A stretch of 64,000 nucleotides of DNA, taken from Oscillospiraceae bacterium. GTDB taxonomy: Bacteria > Bacillota > Clostridia > Oscillospirales > Ruminococcaceae. The translations under genes and the position numbers were made by a program. The notes under the pieces were generated by a model. That model was not told the origin of the DNA, did not search any database, and was given only the letters and a program-made list of their open reading frames with translations. The stretch is taken from positions 1-64,000 of the forward strand of contig JAFYPL010000010.1 in NCBI GenBank assembly GCA_017547525.1, in the 5' to 3' direction. Of this stretch, positions 25,815 through 34,224 are shown piece after piece. Position 1 is the first letter of the stretch; every line of letters starts with the position of its first letter.

Positions 25815-25843
25815 TTGACAAATATTCATAAAAAACATACAAT
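25815..25843 (+). promoter_or_regulatory. promoter of potABCD
   Basis: Consensus TTGACA (25815-25820), 17-base spacer, TACAAT (25838-25843). It lies about 200 bases before potA, leaving a long leader. A second TATAAT at 25990-25995 lacks a good -35. Confidence 0.75.
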
Positions 25844-25946
25844 ACATTTAGTATGTAACATGGTTGTTAGACTTATGCTGATTTTTATTTAAGGCATTAA
25901 ATTAACACAAATCTAATATCATACTGGTGCTGTATGTACTGCTGTA

Positions 25947-26037
25947 ACCGACCCTTCTGGGACGGTGTAACAAACCTTTTGCGGGGTAGTATAATTAGCG
26001 CTGGCTACGTAAAGACGTAGAATATTACCGCAAAGGG
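25947..26037 (+). promoter_or_regulatory. structured potA leader with SD-sequestering stem
   Basis: Hairpin 1 pairs ACCG (25947-25950) and CCC (25952-25954) with GGG (25959-25961) and CGGT (25963-25966) around TTCT. Hairpin 2 pairs CCTTTTGCGG (25975-25984) with CCGCAAAGGG (26028-26037), with one G-T pair; its right arm contains most of the potA SD (AAAGGGG, 26032-26038). An inner hairpin CTACGT/ACGTAG sits at 26005-26020. The layout suggests translational control of potA. I do not recognise a known riboswitch class. The gene-free stretch 25728-26046 holds only the terminator, promoter and this leader. Confidence 0.55.
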
Positions 26038-26046
26038 GTCTGAACT

Positions 26047-27093
26047 ATGGACAATAATATTATCGTTAGCCTTAAAGACATTGTTGTTGATTTTGATGGG
26101 GAAACTATCCTGAATGGTCTCTCACTGGATATTCATGACAAGGAATTTGTAACTCTGCTGGGGCCTTCTGGCTGTGGCAAAACTACAACCTTGCGTATTA
26201 TCGGTGGCTTCCAGCAGCCAAAATCCGGCAGTGTTTTTTTTGATGGCAAAGAAATCGCCGACCTTCCTCCTTACAAGAGAGAGGTTAACACAGTTTTCCA
26301 GAAATATGCGCTTTTCTCACACCTGAACGTGTTTGAAAACATTGCATTCGGCCTGCGTCTGAAAAAACTGCCAGACCAGGAAATCAAACAGCGTGTACTG
26401 GAAATGCTGGAAATCGTAGGGCTGAAAAACTATGCCCGTCGTGATATCAACACACTTTCCGGTGGTCAGCAGCAGCGTGTAGCTATCGCGCGTGCACTGG
26501 TAAACCATCCGAAAATCCTGCTTCTGGACGAACCTCTGGGTGCGCTGGACCTGAAACTGCGTAAAGAAATGCAGATAGAATTGAAAAGAATCCAGCAGGC
26601 GCTGAAAATCACATTTATCTATGTAACACATGACCAGGAAGAAGCTCTTACAATGAGTGACACCGTGGTTGTTATGAAAGGCGGTATCATTCAGCAGATT
26701 GGTACACCACAGGATATCTATAACGAACCTGTAAACGCCTTTGTTGCCGACTTTATCGGTGAAAGTAATATTCTGGACGGTATTATGGTACGTGACTTTC
26801 TGGTGGAAATCAACGGTACCCAGTTTACTTGTGTTGACAAAGGTTTCAAACCTAATGAACTGGTAAACGTAGTGGTACGTCCGGAAGATATAGAGGTTGT
26901 TCCTGCTATTCAGGGACAGCTGTCCGGCGTTGTAAAAAGCGTAGTGTTCAAAGGTGTTCATTATGAAATCACTGTTGAACAGGGCGGCTTTGACTGGATT
27001 ATTCATTCCACACAGAAACAGAATGTGGGTGAGCTGATCGGTATGAATATCGGTCCTGAAGAAATTCACATCATGAAGAGAATGAGGGACTAG
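26047..27093 (+). CDS. potA: spermidine/putrescine ABC transporter ATP-binding protein
   Basis: The ATPase of the PotABCD polyamine importer, on the cytoplasmic face. Walker A is GPSGCGKTT (39-47), the signature is LSGGQQQR, Walker B is ILLLDEP, and the switch His is in [11 protein letters not shown]-terminal TOBE-like regulatory domain (about 265-348) is present, as usual in PotA. Length 348 residues. The SD lies inside a leader hairpin, so translation may be controlled. potB starts 3 bases after the stop. Confidence 0.95.
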   Translation: MDNNIIVSLKDIVVDFDGETILNGLSLDIHDKEFVTLLGPSGCGKTTTLRIIGGFQQPKSGSVFFDGKEIADLPPYKREVNTVFQKYALFSHLNVFENIAFGLRLKKLPDQEIKQRVLEMLEIVGLKNYARRDINTLSGGQQQRVAIARALVNHPKILLLDEPLGALDLKLRKEMQIELKRIQQALKITFIYVTHDQEEALTMSDTVVVMKGGIIQQIGTPQDIYNEPVNAFVADFIGESNILDGIMVRDFLVEINGTQFTCVDKGFKPNELVNVVVRPEDIEVVPAIQGQLSGVVKSVVFKGVHYEITVEQGGFDWIIHSTQKQNVGELIGMNIGPEEIHIMKRMRD

Positions 27094-27096
27094 TCT

Positions 27097-27906
27097 ATGA
27101 AGAAAAAATACATTAGTGCGCCGTACCTTGTATGGATGGCATTGTTTATCTTTGCCCCTTTGTGCCTCGTGGTGTATTTTGCATTCACAGATAAACGGGG
27201 TAATTTTACTTTAGAAAATATGAGCCGGCTTTCTGTATACGCACCGGTATTTATGCGCAGTATCATACTGGCTGGTGTAGCCACAGTATTTTGTCTGGTT
27301 ATGGCTTATCCTGTAAGCTACATGCTGTCCAGAATGAAAGCAAGCAAACAGAAAGTTATGATGATGATTATCATCATGCCTATGTGGATGAACTTCCTGC
27401 TGCGCACATATGCATGGATGAGTCTGCTGGAAAGAAACGGTCTTATCAATAAGTTCCTTGGCCTTTTCGGCGTAGGTCCTTTTAATATGATTAATACCAA
27501 TGGTGCAGTTATTCTGGGTATGGTTTACAACTATCTGCCATTTATGATCCTGCCGCTGTATTCAACAATGGTAAAAATCGACCATTCACTTATCGAAGCT
27601 GCGCAGGACCTGGGTGGCAACCTGTATCAGGTGCTGACAAAAGTACTGATTCCGCTGAGTCTGCCTGGTATAACCACAGGTATCACAATGGTATTCGTAC
27701 CTAGCTGCTCCACATTCGTTATCTCCAGAATGCTGGGTGGTGACAGCGCATTTATGATAGGTGACCTTATCGACCTGCAGTTCTTGGGTAATAGCTATAA
27801 CCCTCATCTGGGGTCAGCAATGAGCCTTGTGCTGATGGCACTTGTATTGCTGTGTATGAGTATTACCAATGGCTTTGCCGATGATGATTCGGAGGTGATG
27901 CTGTAA
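27097..27906 (+). CDS. potB: spermidine/putrescine ABC transporter permease PotB
   Basis: 269 residues with six predicted membrane segments and the BPD-transporter EAA-like loop (IEAAQDLGGNLYQVLTKVLIPLSLPG), which docks on PotA. It begins with a long hydrophobic segment typical of PotB. The stop overlaps the potC start (TAATG), which implies translational coupling. Confidence 0.93.
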   Translation: MKKKYISAPYLVWMALFIFAPLCLVVYFAFTDKRGNFTLENMSRLSVYAPVFMRSIILAGVATVFCLVMAYPVSYMLSRMKASKQKVMMMIIIMPMWMNFLLRTYAWMSLLERNGLINKFLGLFGVGPFNMINTNGAVILGMVYNYLPFMILPLYSTMVKIDHSLIEAAQDLGGNLYQVLTKVLIPLSLPGITTGITMVFVPSCSTFVISRMLGGDSAFMIGDLIDLQFLGNSYNPHLGSAMSLVLMALVLLCMSITNGFADDDSEVML

Positions 27907-28709
27907 TGAAACTTATCAAAAAACTTTACTGGGCATTCATTCTGGCATTCCTCTATATGCCTATATTTGTAATGATAGCTTTCTCTTTTAACCAGTCAAA
28001 AAGCCGTACTGTATGGACGGGTTTTACTTTTAAATGGTACATAGAGCTGTTTAAGAATGAAGCTATTATAAAAGCCTTTATCGTTACACTTTTTGTGGCA
28101 ATTGTGTCTGCTACTGTAGCAACTGTACTGGGTACGGTGGCTGCTGTAGGCATAGATGCTATGAAAAACTGGGAAAAATCCGTGGTTATCAATATCAGCT
28201 ATATGCCTGTAGTTAACCCTGATATCATCACCGGTATTTCATTGCTGCTGCTGTTCAATGTGTTCAAAGGCTGGTTTGACTTTGAATTCGGTATGGGTAC
28301 TTTGCTGATTTCCCATATTACATTCAACCTGCCGTACGTTATCCTTTCTGTTCTGCCGAAGCTGAAACAGATGGATCATCGTGTGTACGAAGCTGCCCTT
28401 GACTTGGGCTGTAACCCTACACAGGCATTTTTCAAAGTAGTTGTGCCTGAAATTATGCCGGGTATTATCTCCGGTTTCCTCATGGCGCTTACTTTCTCAA
28501 TTGATGACTTTATTATTTCTTACTTTAACTCTGGTCACGCCCAGACATTGCCTGTAGCTATCTATGCTATGGCCCGTCGCCGTGTAAGTCCGGAAATGTA
28601 TGCATTGTCCACTATAATGTTTATAGTTATCCTTGCTGTGCTTCTGGTGGTAAACATCAAAGCCACAAAAGATGAAAAGGAAATGCGAACAAAGAGAGAG
28701 GTAAAATAA
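27906..28709 (+). CDS. potC: spermidine/putrescine ABC transporter permease PotC
   Basis: 267 residues with six membrane segments and the EAA loop YEAALDLGCNPTQAFFKVVVPEIMPG. SIDDFIISYFNSG is the typical PotC signature. The potD start follows immediately after its stop. Confidence 0.93.
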   Translation: MKLIKKLYWAFILAFLYMPIFVMIAFSFNQSKSRTVWTGFTFKWYIELFKNEAIIKAFIVTLFVAIVSATVATVLGTVAAVGIDAMKNWEKSVVINISYMPVVNPDIITGISLLLLFNVFKGWFDFEFGMGTLLISHITFNLPYVILSVLPKLKQMDHRVYEAALDLGCNPTQAFFKVVVPEIMPGIISGFLMALTFSIDDFIISYFNSGHAQTLPVAIYAMARRRVSPEMYALSTIMFIVILAVLLVVNIKATKDEKEMRTKREVK

Positions 28710-29972
28710 TTGAAAAGAATTATTAGTTTGATTGTGGCTCTCGGTCTGGTTATGGCTATGGCTGTACCTGCTTTTGCACGGGAAACTCTTCTGATTGCAC
28801 CTGCACCAGATGCAAAAAAGATTGAGGCTGCACAGCTGGCAGAAAACTATGACTGGGAAAGACTGAAAGGTCAGGATATCACTCTGAATGTTTTCAACTG
28901 GGGTGAATATATGTCCTTAGGTCAGGATGGTGCTATGCATGTTAACAAAGAGTTTGAAGCACTGACCGGTATCAAAGTAAATTATCAGACTTTTGATAAC
29001 AACGAAGGTATGTACACAAAACTGAAAAGTGGCGGTGCTAAATACGATGTTATCATTCCGTCTGACTACATGATTGCAAAAATGATCAAAGAGGATATGC
29101 TTCAGCCACTGGATTGGAGTCTTATCCCTAACGCCACAATGTATATCAGTGAAAGATATATGGATCTGGAATACGATCCTGGCAACGTATATTCCGTACC
29201 ATACACATGGGGTACAGTAGGTATTATCTATAATACTACTCTGGTGGATGAAGTACCTGACAGCTGGAACGCATTATGGGATGAAAGATATGCCAACGAT
29301 ATACTGATGTTTGGCAACAGCCGCGATGCATTTGCTATAGCACTGCTGAAAAACGGCCTGTCTCTGAACCCTAAAACATCTGATGATATTGAAGTGGCAC
29401 GTGAAGACCTGATAGCACAGAAAGACGTAGTACAGGCTTACGTAAATGATGAAATCTTTGACAAAATGTGTGGCGGTGAGGCTGCTCTGGCACCATACTA
29501 CGCAGGCGACGCACTGACAATGATGGAAGAAAACCCTGATCTGTCTTTTGCTCTTCCTAAAGAAGGCACAAACCTGTTTACAGATGCTGCAGTTATTCCA
29601 AAAGACGCAAATAATGTGGAAGCTGCCCATATGTATATCAACTTCCTCAATGAAACAGATGTAGCACTGGCAAACGCAGAGTATATTTACTATCCTACAC
29701 CACATCTGGGTGCATACGAGTTGCTGGATGAAGAAATGAAAAACAATCTGGTTGCTTACCCTACAGATGAAATGCTGGAAAATACAGAGGTATTCACTAC
29801 TCTGTCAGATGAAATCAGTGCAGAACTGGATACAGCATGGAGCGATATCCGCTCTTTCAACCAGTCCAGTAATGATCTGTTTGTTCCTACATTCTTCCTG
29901 ATGATGGTTATAGCTACAGTAGCTATCAACACTATCCGTTCAAGACAGGTAAGAAACAGAATAGACTATTAA
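28710..29972 (+). CDS. potD: spermidine/putrescine-binding protein PotD with C-terminal membrane anchor
   Basis: The extracellular substrate-binding component, 420 residues. It starts with TTG right after the potC stop, with GAGAGAGGT as SD. The signal peptide runs MKRIISLIVALGLVMAMAVPAFA and has no lipobox Cys. The binding domain has LNVFNWGEYM, YDVIIPSDYMIAKM and YSVPYTWGTVGIIYN, the PotD hallmarks. After the ligand-binding part, residues about 390-410 (LFVPTFFLMMVIATVAINTI) form a hydrophobic segment followed by RSRQVRNR, which looks like a C-terminal membrane anchor that replaces the missing lipid. That extension explains the length compared with about 350 residues in other PotD proteins. 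Confidence 0.92.
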   Translation: MKRIISLIVALGLVMAMAVPAFARETLLIAPAPDAKKIEAAQLAENYDWERLKGQDITLNVFNWGEYMSLGQDGAMHVNKEFEALTGIKVNYQTFDNNEGMYTKLKSGGAKYDVIIPSDYMIAKMIKEDMLQPLDWSLIPNATMYISERYMDLEYDPGNVYSVPYTWGTVGIIYNTTLVDEVPDSWNALWDERYANDILMFGNSRDAFAIALLKNGLSLNPKTSDDIEVAREDLIAQKDVVQAYVNDEIFDKMCGGEAALAPYYAGDALTMMEENPDLSFALPKEGTNLFTDAAVIPKDANNVEAAHMYINFLNETDVALANAEYIYYPTPHLGAYELLDEEMKNNLVAYPTDEMLENTEVFTTLSDEISAELDTAWSDIRSFNQSSNDLFVPTFFLMMVIATVAINTIRSRQVRNRIDY

Positions 29973-29976
29973 TATT

Positions 29977-30005
29977 AAAAGGCAGGTATGACCTGCCTTT
30001 TTTAT
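29977..30005 (+). terminator. terminator of potABCD
   Basis: AAAAGGCAGGT (29977-29987) pairs perfectly with ACCTGCCTTTT (29991-30001), then TTT. Confidence 0.93.
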
Positions 30006-30100
30006 TTGTGAATATCTTTTGAAATATTGCGCATTTGTTTGATTTTGATATTTAATTAATATATACTGAAGATATAACAAGAAATAATGGTGGTGTATTT

Positions 30101-30571
30101 ATGGAGCGCACAAAACATACTCTTAATGAACTGTTGGTAGGACTGTTCAACTATATTCTGTATATAGAAGAGAAAAACCTGAAAGAATCAGGTGTAAACC
30201 TGACAATGAATGAAGTGCATACTCTGGAAAGTATACAGAAAGCCCGTGACAACAGTATGACATATGTTGCGCGCCGTTGCATGGTGGCGCAAAGCACTCT
30301 TACAAGTAATGTGGCAAAACTGGAAAGAAAAGGCTATGTGCAACGTTATAAAGATGAGGTTGATAAACGTATTACCCGTGTTTCTGTTACCGGAAAAGCA
30401 GACGAAGTGTTAAAAATACATGAAGAGTTCCATACACAGATGATAGATAAAATTGTCGGTGATCTGGGGCTTGATGAAAATCAGCTGCTGATGGAATCAC
30501 TGGAAAATGTGCTGGGCTATTTTAGGGAAGAATATTACGATAAAACAATACTTGTGGAAGATCCACAGTAA
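30101..30571 (+). CDS. MarR-family transcriptional regulator
   Basis: 156 residues with a winged-helix MarR core: VNLTMNEVHTLESIQ, MTYVARRCMVAQSTLTSNVAKLERKGYVQR (recognition helix) and the wing DEVDKRITRVSVT. Family members repress nearby genes and respond to small phenolics or oxidants. No divergent partner is seen; the upstream neighbour is potABCD in the same direction and the downstream mgtE is convergent. The SD (TGGTGGTG) is weak. The target is unknown. The N-terminal LVGLFNYILYIEEKNL region is the dimerisation helix. Confidence 0.88.
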   Translation: MERTKHTLNELLVGLFNYILYIEEKNLKESGVNLTMNEVHTLESIQKARDNSMTYVARRCMVAQSTLTSNVAKLERKGYVQRYKDEVDKRITRVSVTGKADEVLKIHEEFHTQMIDKIVGDLGLDENQLLMESLENVLGYFREEYYDKTILVEDPQ

Positions 30572-30584
30572 TTTTCAGAAAAAT

Positions 30585-30623
30585 AAACCGGACAGGGCGG
30601 TAGTGCTCAGTCCGGTTTTTTAT
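30585..30623. terminator. bidirectional terminator between marR and mgtE
   Basis: AAACCGGAC (30585-30593) pairs with GTCCGGTTT (30610-30618), followed by T on the plus strand; on the minus strand TATTTTT follows. Confidence 0.88.
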
Positions 30624-30638
30624 TATATTATTGAGTAA

Positions 30639-32099
30639 TTATACCAACAGTGGCATAAACAGATTTGCAAGGCTTAAGAATACGAAAAAGCCCAGTACGT
30701 CTGTTGCTGTGGTCAGGAATATGGAACTGGCCAGAGCAGGGTCGACTTTCAGTGCTTTGAGAACCAGTGGCACAAAGAAACCGAAAACACCTGCAACGAT
30801 GTTGTTCATTATCATAGCCAGTACAACTATAACACCCAGATAAATATTGCCGTAGCGCACCGCTGTGATAGCACCTGCTACAGATCCGATGATAGCGCCG
30901 TTTATAATACCGGCTGCAATTGGTTTGAATACTTTCTGCCAGTCGTCTTTCAGGTTTATTTCGCCCAGAGTGATACTGCGCAAGACGATGGACATTGTCT
31001 GGTTGCCGGCATTACCACCCATGTTTGCGATAATTGTCATAACAGCAGACAGAGCAACTACCTGTGAGATGGTGTCTTCAAACAGAGAAAGTGTGAATGA
31101 AGCCAAAAATGCAGTGCACAGGTTAACCAAAAGCCAAGGCAGACGGAATTTTACGCTTTCTGCTACAGTGGAATCAATGCTTTCTTCGGCACTGGCACCA
31201 CCCATTTTCAGAATATCTTCGGTCTGTTCTTCAAAGAGAACGTCGATGATATCGTCGACAGTAATAATACCCAGCAAGGCACCTTTTCTGTTTACAACAG
31301 GGATAGCTGTAAGGTCGTATTTGGATGCAATATGTGACACTTCTTCCTGGTCAATATCAGGAGTAACAGAAATTACATTGTCATCCATAATTTCTGACAG
31401 GATGGTGTCGTTGTCTTCCACCAGAATATCACGAAGGTCAGCTACGCCTATCAGTTCTTTTTTGCCATTCAGAACAAATATTGTATCGATAACTTCGGTC
31501 TTAGGGCCGATTTCTTTGATTTTGTTCAGGGCTTTTTCTATTGTCATGTTGCCGGACAGAGCGATGTATTCAGTGGTCATGATACCACCCGCAGTATCGT
31601 CTTCGTACAGCAGCAGGCTGGCGATATCCACGCTGACTTTGTTTTTCAGCATGCGCATTATGGTTTTGCGGCGGTCCATAGGCATTTCGCCAATGATGTC
31701 GGCAATATCGTCGTTTGACATATATTTGAACATGCCCATTATGTCAGGGTAGTCCAGTAATTCCACAAACCTCTGCTGCAGGTCTTCATCCATCTGCTCC
31801 AGAATCTGTGCCATGTGTTCGTGGTCAGTTCTTCCGAAGAATTTCAGCAGTTCTTCGTCCTCGAAATCTTCCAGTGCAATGGCGATATCGATGGCGTAGG
31901 CTGATTCAATTACTTCGTACAGTTCTTCCTCACTGCTGTTCATCAGCATGTCTTTCAGGCTTACATCAGCCTCTTCCAGTTCATCTTCGTCAGCAGTGAT
32001 GGCATCTATAAGTTCGATGATTTCGTTGTCATCTTCTTCAATGAAGTCAGGTTCTTCACTCGGGGTAAATCCAACTTCATTCAGGATTTTTTCATCCAT
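30639..32099 (-). CDS. mgtE: magnesium transporter MgtE
   Basis: 486 residues in the usual order: an acidic N-domain of helical repeats, two CBS domains (about 170-290, with TTEYIALSGNMTIEKAL and VSHIASKYDLTAIPVVNRKG), then five membrane helices with NMGGNAGNQT and TTATDVLGFFVF. MgtE is a Mg2+-gated channel, closed when the N and CBS domains bind Mg2+. The SD GGAGG at 32107-32111 lies within a stable hairpin, and a short ORF precedes it; a Fur/PerR-like box overlaps the promoter. Expression is thus likely controlled at two levels. Confidence 0.95.
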   Translation of the reverse strand: MDEKILNEVGFTPSEEPDFIEEDDNEIIELIDAITADEDELEEADVSLKDMLMNSSEEELYEVIESAYAIDIAIALEDFEDEELLKFFGRTDHEHMAQILEQMDEDLQQRFVELLDYPDIMGMFKYMSNDDIADIIGEMPMDRRKTIMRMLKNKVSVDIASLLLYEDDTAGGIMTTEYIALSGNMTIEKALNKIKEIGPKTEVIDTIFVLNGKKELIGVADLRDILVEDNDTILSEIMDDNVISVTPDIDQEEVSHIASKYDLTAIPVVNRKGALLGIITVDDIIDVLFEEQTEDILKMGGASAEESIDSTVAESVKFRLPWLLVNLCTAFLASFTLSLFEDTISQVVALSAVMTIIANMGGNAGNQTMSIVLRSITLGEINLKDDWQKVFKPIAAGIINGAIIGSVAGAITAVRYGNIYLGVIVVLAMIMNNIVAGVFGFFVPLVLKALKVDPALASSIFLTTATDVLGFFVFLSLANLFMPLLV

Positions 32100-32106
32100 A
32101 AAAATA

Positions 32107-32132
32107 CCTCCTTTTCGGCGTCGAAAAAGAGG
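32107..32132 (-). promoter_or_regulatory. hairpin that sequesters the mgtE SD
   Basis: On the minus strand CCTCTTTTTCG (32132-32122) pairs with CGAAAAGGAGG (32117-32107), one G-T pair, loop ACGC. The whole GGAGG SD of mgtE is inside the stem, 7 bases before the ATG. Confidence 0.75.
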
Positions 32133-32143
32133 CTCCTGTTTAT

Positions 32144-32227
32144 TTACAGATGACCGCTCTGTGCTTTCGCGCCGGTATTATATTTTTTTGCGTATAATCG
32201 CTTACTCCCGCTCGGGTCGCTACTCAC
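32144..32227 (-). CDS. putative 27-residue leader peptide of mgtE
   Basis: A GTG start at 32227 with AAAGGAG 9 bases upstream opens a 27-codon frame ending in TAA at 32144-32146. The peptide begins VSSDPSGSKRLYAKK and is basic. The stop lies only 12 bases before the 5' arm of the hairpin hiding the mgtE SD, so a ribosome finishing this ORF would open the hairpin. This is inferred; no homology was checked. A second possibility is that the region is a folded RNA and the ORF is incidental. Confidence 0.5.
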   Translation of the reverse strand: MSSDPSGSKRLYAKKYNTGAKAQSGHL

Positions 32228-32279
32228 AACAGTCATCTCCTTTGTGTTTTCTCATAGTAAAGCATAACTTTACTACTAT

Positions 32280-32309
32280 ATCTTATTGCAAAACGATAAT
32301 CATTGTCAA
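32280..32309 (-). promoter_or_regulatory. mgtE promoter with overlapping Fur/PerR-type box
   Basis: On the minus strand TTGACA (32309-32304), 18-base spacer, TAAGAT (32285-32280). TGACAATGATTATCG (32308-32294) matches the 7-1-7 Fur box TGATAATnATTATCA at all but two positions and overlaps the -35, a position where binding would repress. Confidence 0.6.
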
Positions 32310-32356
32310 CACTTTTTTGGTGGCAAAAGTTGGTATTTTAATATAGATAAAAAATA

Positions 32357-32384
32357 GGGCAGTGTGCTTTTCAGCACGCTGCCC
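32357..32384 (-). terminator. terminator of the chimeric ABC/DUF3021 gene
   Basis: GGGCAGTGTGCT (32357-32368) pairs with AGCACGCTGCCC (32373-32384), one G-T pair; TATTTTTTATC follows on the minus strand. Confidence 0.9.
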
Positions 32385-32391
32385 GCTGTTG

Positions 32392-32904
32392 TTATTTATT
32401 CCGTATGGTGTTTTGTTTCAGCCGGAGTATTTTGTTCAGCTGTGCTGTGCGCTTTTTGGTTATGCAGTAAATAATAACCCATATTGCAATATAACCACAA
32501 ACAAAAAAGACAGTAAATAACGTAATGGGAATAAAGCCCCGGGGTAACCAGCCGTTTACAAGGTAAGTGACAAAATAGCTTATATACAAAACCATGCCAT
32601 GTATTGTAACTGCCACCATAAGGGGGAGTTGTTCCAGCTGATAAACTACATTCATGCCGCTGGCTATAAAGCCAAGGACGGAAAGGGAGATAATCCCCAC
32701 ACATACTTCATTTACAGTAAGGGTTGTAATACCGGATTTTTGCCGGTGAATAAAATACAGAACAGCCAATACCAAAGGACCAAGGCTCCGGCCAGTTAAA
32801 CCACGGCGTAAAAATTCACCTTTCTGTATTTCAAGGTCAAGGCTGTCTACCACAGTAACATCTGCATACTTTTTCGTAAGGTTGTTTGTTTTTATGGCGT
32901 ACAT
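32392..32904 (-). CDS. chimeric ORF: ABC ATPase N-terminus joined to a DUF3021-type membrane protein
   Basis: 170 residues. The first about 31 (MYAIKTNNLTKKYADVTVVD and following, up to KGEF) are the start of an ABC-2 type ATPase, cut just before the Walker A loop. The rest, from EFLRRGLTGRSLGPLVLAVLYF on, has four hydrophobic segments and reads like a DUF3021 protein, which in clostridia sits with LytTR regulators and ABC exporters. The junction GEF/EFL is in frame. It probably arose by deletion within such an operon. The ATPase part cannot function; the membrane part may still be made. The DUF3021 call is by pattern, with moderate certainty. Confidence 0.65.
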   Translation of the reverse strand: MYAIKTNNLTKKYADVTVVDSLDLEIQKGEFLRRGLTGRSLGPLVLAVLYFIHRQKSGITTLTVNEVCVGIISLSVLGFIASGMNVVYQLEQLPLMVAVTIHGMVLYISYFVTYLVNGWLPRGFIPITLFTVFFVCGYIAIWVIIYCITKKRTAQLNKILRLKQNTIRNK

Positions 32905-33021
32905 ATATCAGTCTCCTTGTTATGTTCTGATTGCAGGTAACATAATAACAGATAAAAACAGGTGTGTGGGGATTTTTGACTGTTCGGTTATTTAAAGTAA
33001 CTTATCGGTTAAAATAAAAAC

Positions 33022-33049
33022 AGCGGTAACCTTAAAACCGGATACCGCT
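33022..33049 (-). terminator. terminator of mnmA
   Basis: AGCGGTA (33022-33028) pairs with TACCGCT (33043-33049); GTTTTTATTTT follows on the minus strand. Confidence 0.8.
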
Positions 33050-33065
33050 ATTTTAAAACTTTTAT

Positions 33066-34112
33066 TTATTGTACTGCTTTTGCAATAAAACCGCCGCCCA
33101 TAACGTAATCTCCGTTATAGATAACTACGCTCTGACCTCTTGCAGCAGCTCTTACTGGCTGTAAAAATTCCAGAATCACTTTTTCATCATCACTATATAC
33201 CACTTTGGCCTGATCGCCCTTTGAAGCGCTGCGTACTTTTACAGTAAAAACATCGCCGGCATTTAGTGATTTGCCTTCGGTATATACAGGTGAAGAAAGT
33301 TCAACAGAGGTGAAAAATTCATCGCCGGCATAACCTAGAAGAATATTGCCGTTTTCCTGAATTTCTTTTACGAATGCAGGCTTACCGAGGGCGATACCCA
33401 GATGTTTTCTCTGACCTACTGTATAGTTGTGAACACCGTTGTGTTTTTTGATTTTTTTACCTTCCGGTGAAATAAACCAGCCGTACTTTGTTTTATAGCC
33501 CAGATTTTCAATAAACCGGCCATGGTTGCCATCAGGAATAAAGCAGATTTCCTGACTGTCTGGTTTATCTGCGTTAAACAGACCGATATCACCAGCCATA
33601 GTACGGATATCAGGCTTTTCATAACTGCCTATTGGTAACAGAAGTCGGGACAGCACATCCTGTTTCAGCCTGTACAACATATAACTCTGGTCTTTTGCAA
33701 CACTTATTGCTTTTTTTACATAAAACAGATCGTTTATTTTTTCTGTCTGAGCATAGTGGCCTGTGGCAATATAACCTATGCCCAGTTCATCAGCTTTTGC
33801 TATGATAGTGGCAAATTTTACATAAGGGTTACATACGATGCATGGATTAGGGGTCATTCCATTTACGTAATTTTCACAGAAAGAGATAACCACATATTTT
33901 TTGAAAGCTTCCTGTGCATCTGCTACATGCAGTTTTATACCCAGTTTATCACATACTTTCTGTGCGTCCTGCACAGCTTCTTCTGACTCCGGGGAAAAGC
34001 GTATTACCACGCCTTCAACTTCTAGCCCCTGTTTTTGCAACAGGTCTATACATACTGAAGAGTCCACACCGCCAGAAACGCCTACCAATACTTTATTGAA
34101 ATCAAGGTTCAT
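33066..34112 (-). CDS. mnmA: tRNA-specific 2-thiouridylase MnmA
   Basis: Thiolates U34 of Lys, Glu and Gln tRNAs. The PP-loop GVSGGVDSS (11-19) activates the uridine with ATP; TPNPCIVCN (about 90-98) carries a catalytic Cys, and a second conserved Cys is in SQEICFIP. 348 residues, slightly compact for MnmA. ATG 34112 follows AAGGAGA at good spacing; an upstream in-frame ATG at 34178 adds a hydrophobic tail foreign to the family. It lies 112 bases downstream of rnhA. Confidence 0.94.
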   Translation of the reverse strand: MNLDFNKVLVGVSGGVDSSVCIDLLQKQGLEVEGVVIRFSPESEEAVQDAQKVCDKLGIKLHVADAQEAFKKYVVISFCENYVNGMTPNPCIVCNPYVKFATIIAKADELGIGYIATGHYAQTEKINDLFYVKKAISVAKDQSYMLYRLKQDVLSRLLLPIGSYEKPDIRTMAGDIGLFNADKPDSQEICFIPDGNHGRFIENLGYKTKYGWFISPEGKKIKKHNGVHNYTVGQRKHLGIALGKPAFVKEIQENGNILLGYAGDEFFTSVELSSPVYTEGKSLNAGDVFTVKVRSASKGDQAKVVYSDDEKVILEFLQPVRAAARGQSVVIYNGDYVMGGGFIAKAVQ

Positions 34113-34224
34113 TTTTGTCTCCTTGTAATTAAGATTAAAAGTGAATATATTATCCCACCATAGTTTTATGAAATACATAAATCAGCAGATTAAGTTATCG
34201 GAACCGGTGCGATAATAAAGAATA

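Noticed and set aside
32100..32310. M-box or manganese (yybP-ykoY) riboswitch before mgtE
   Set aside because: The core M-box and yybP-ykoY motifs could not be matched; the leader instead fits a short ORF plus SD hairpin.
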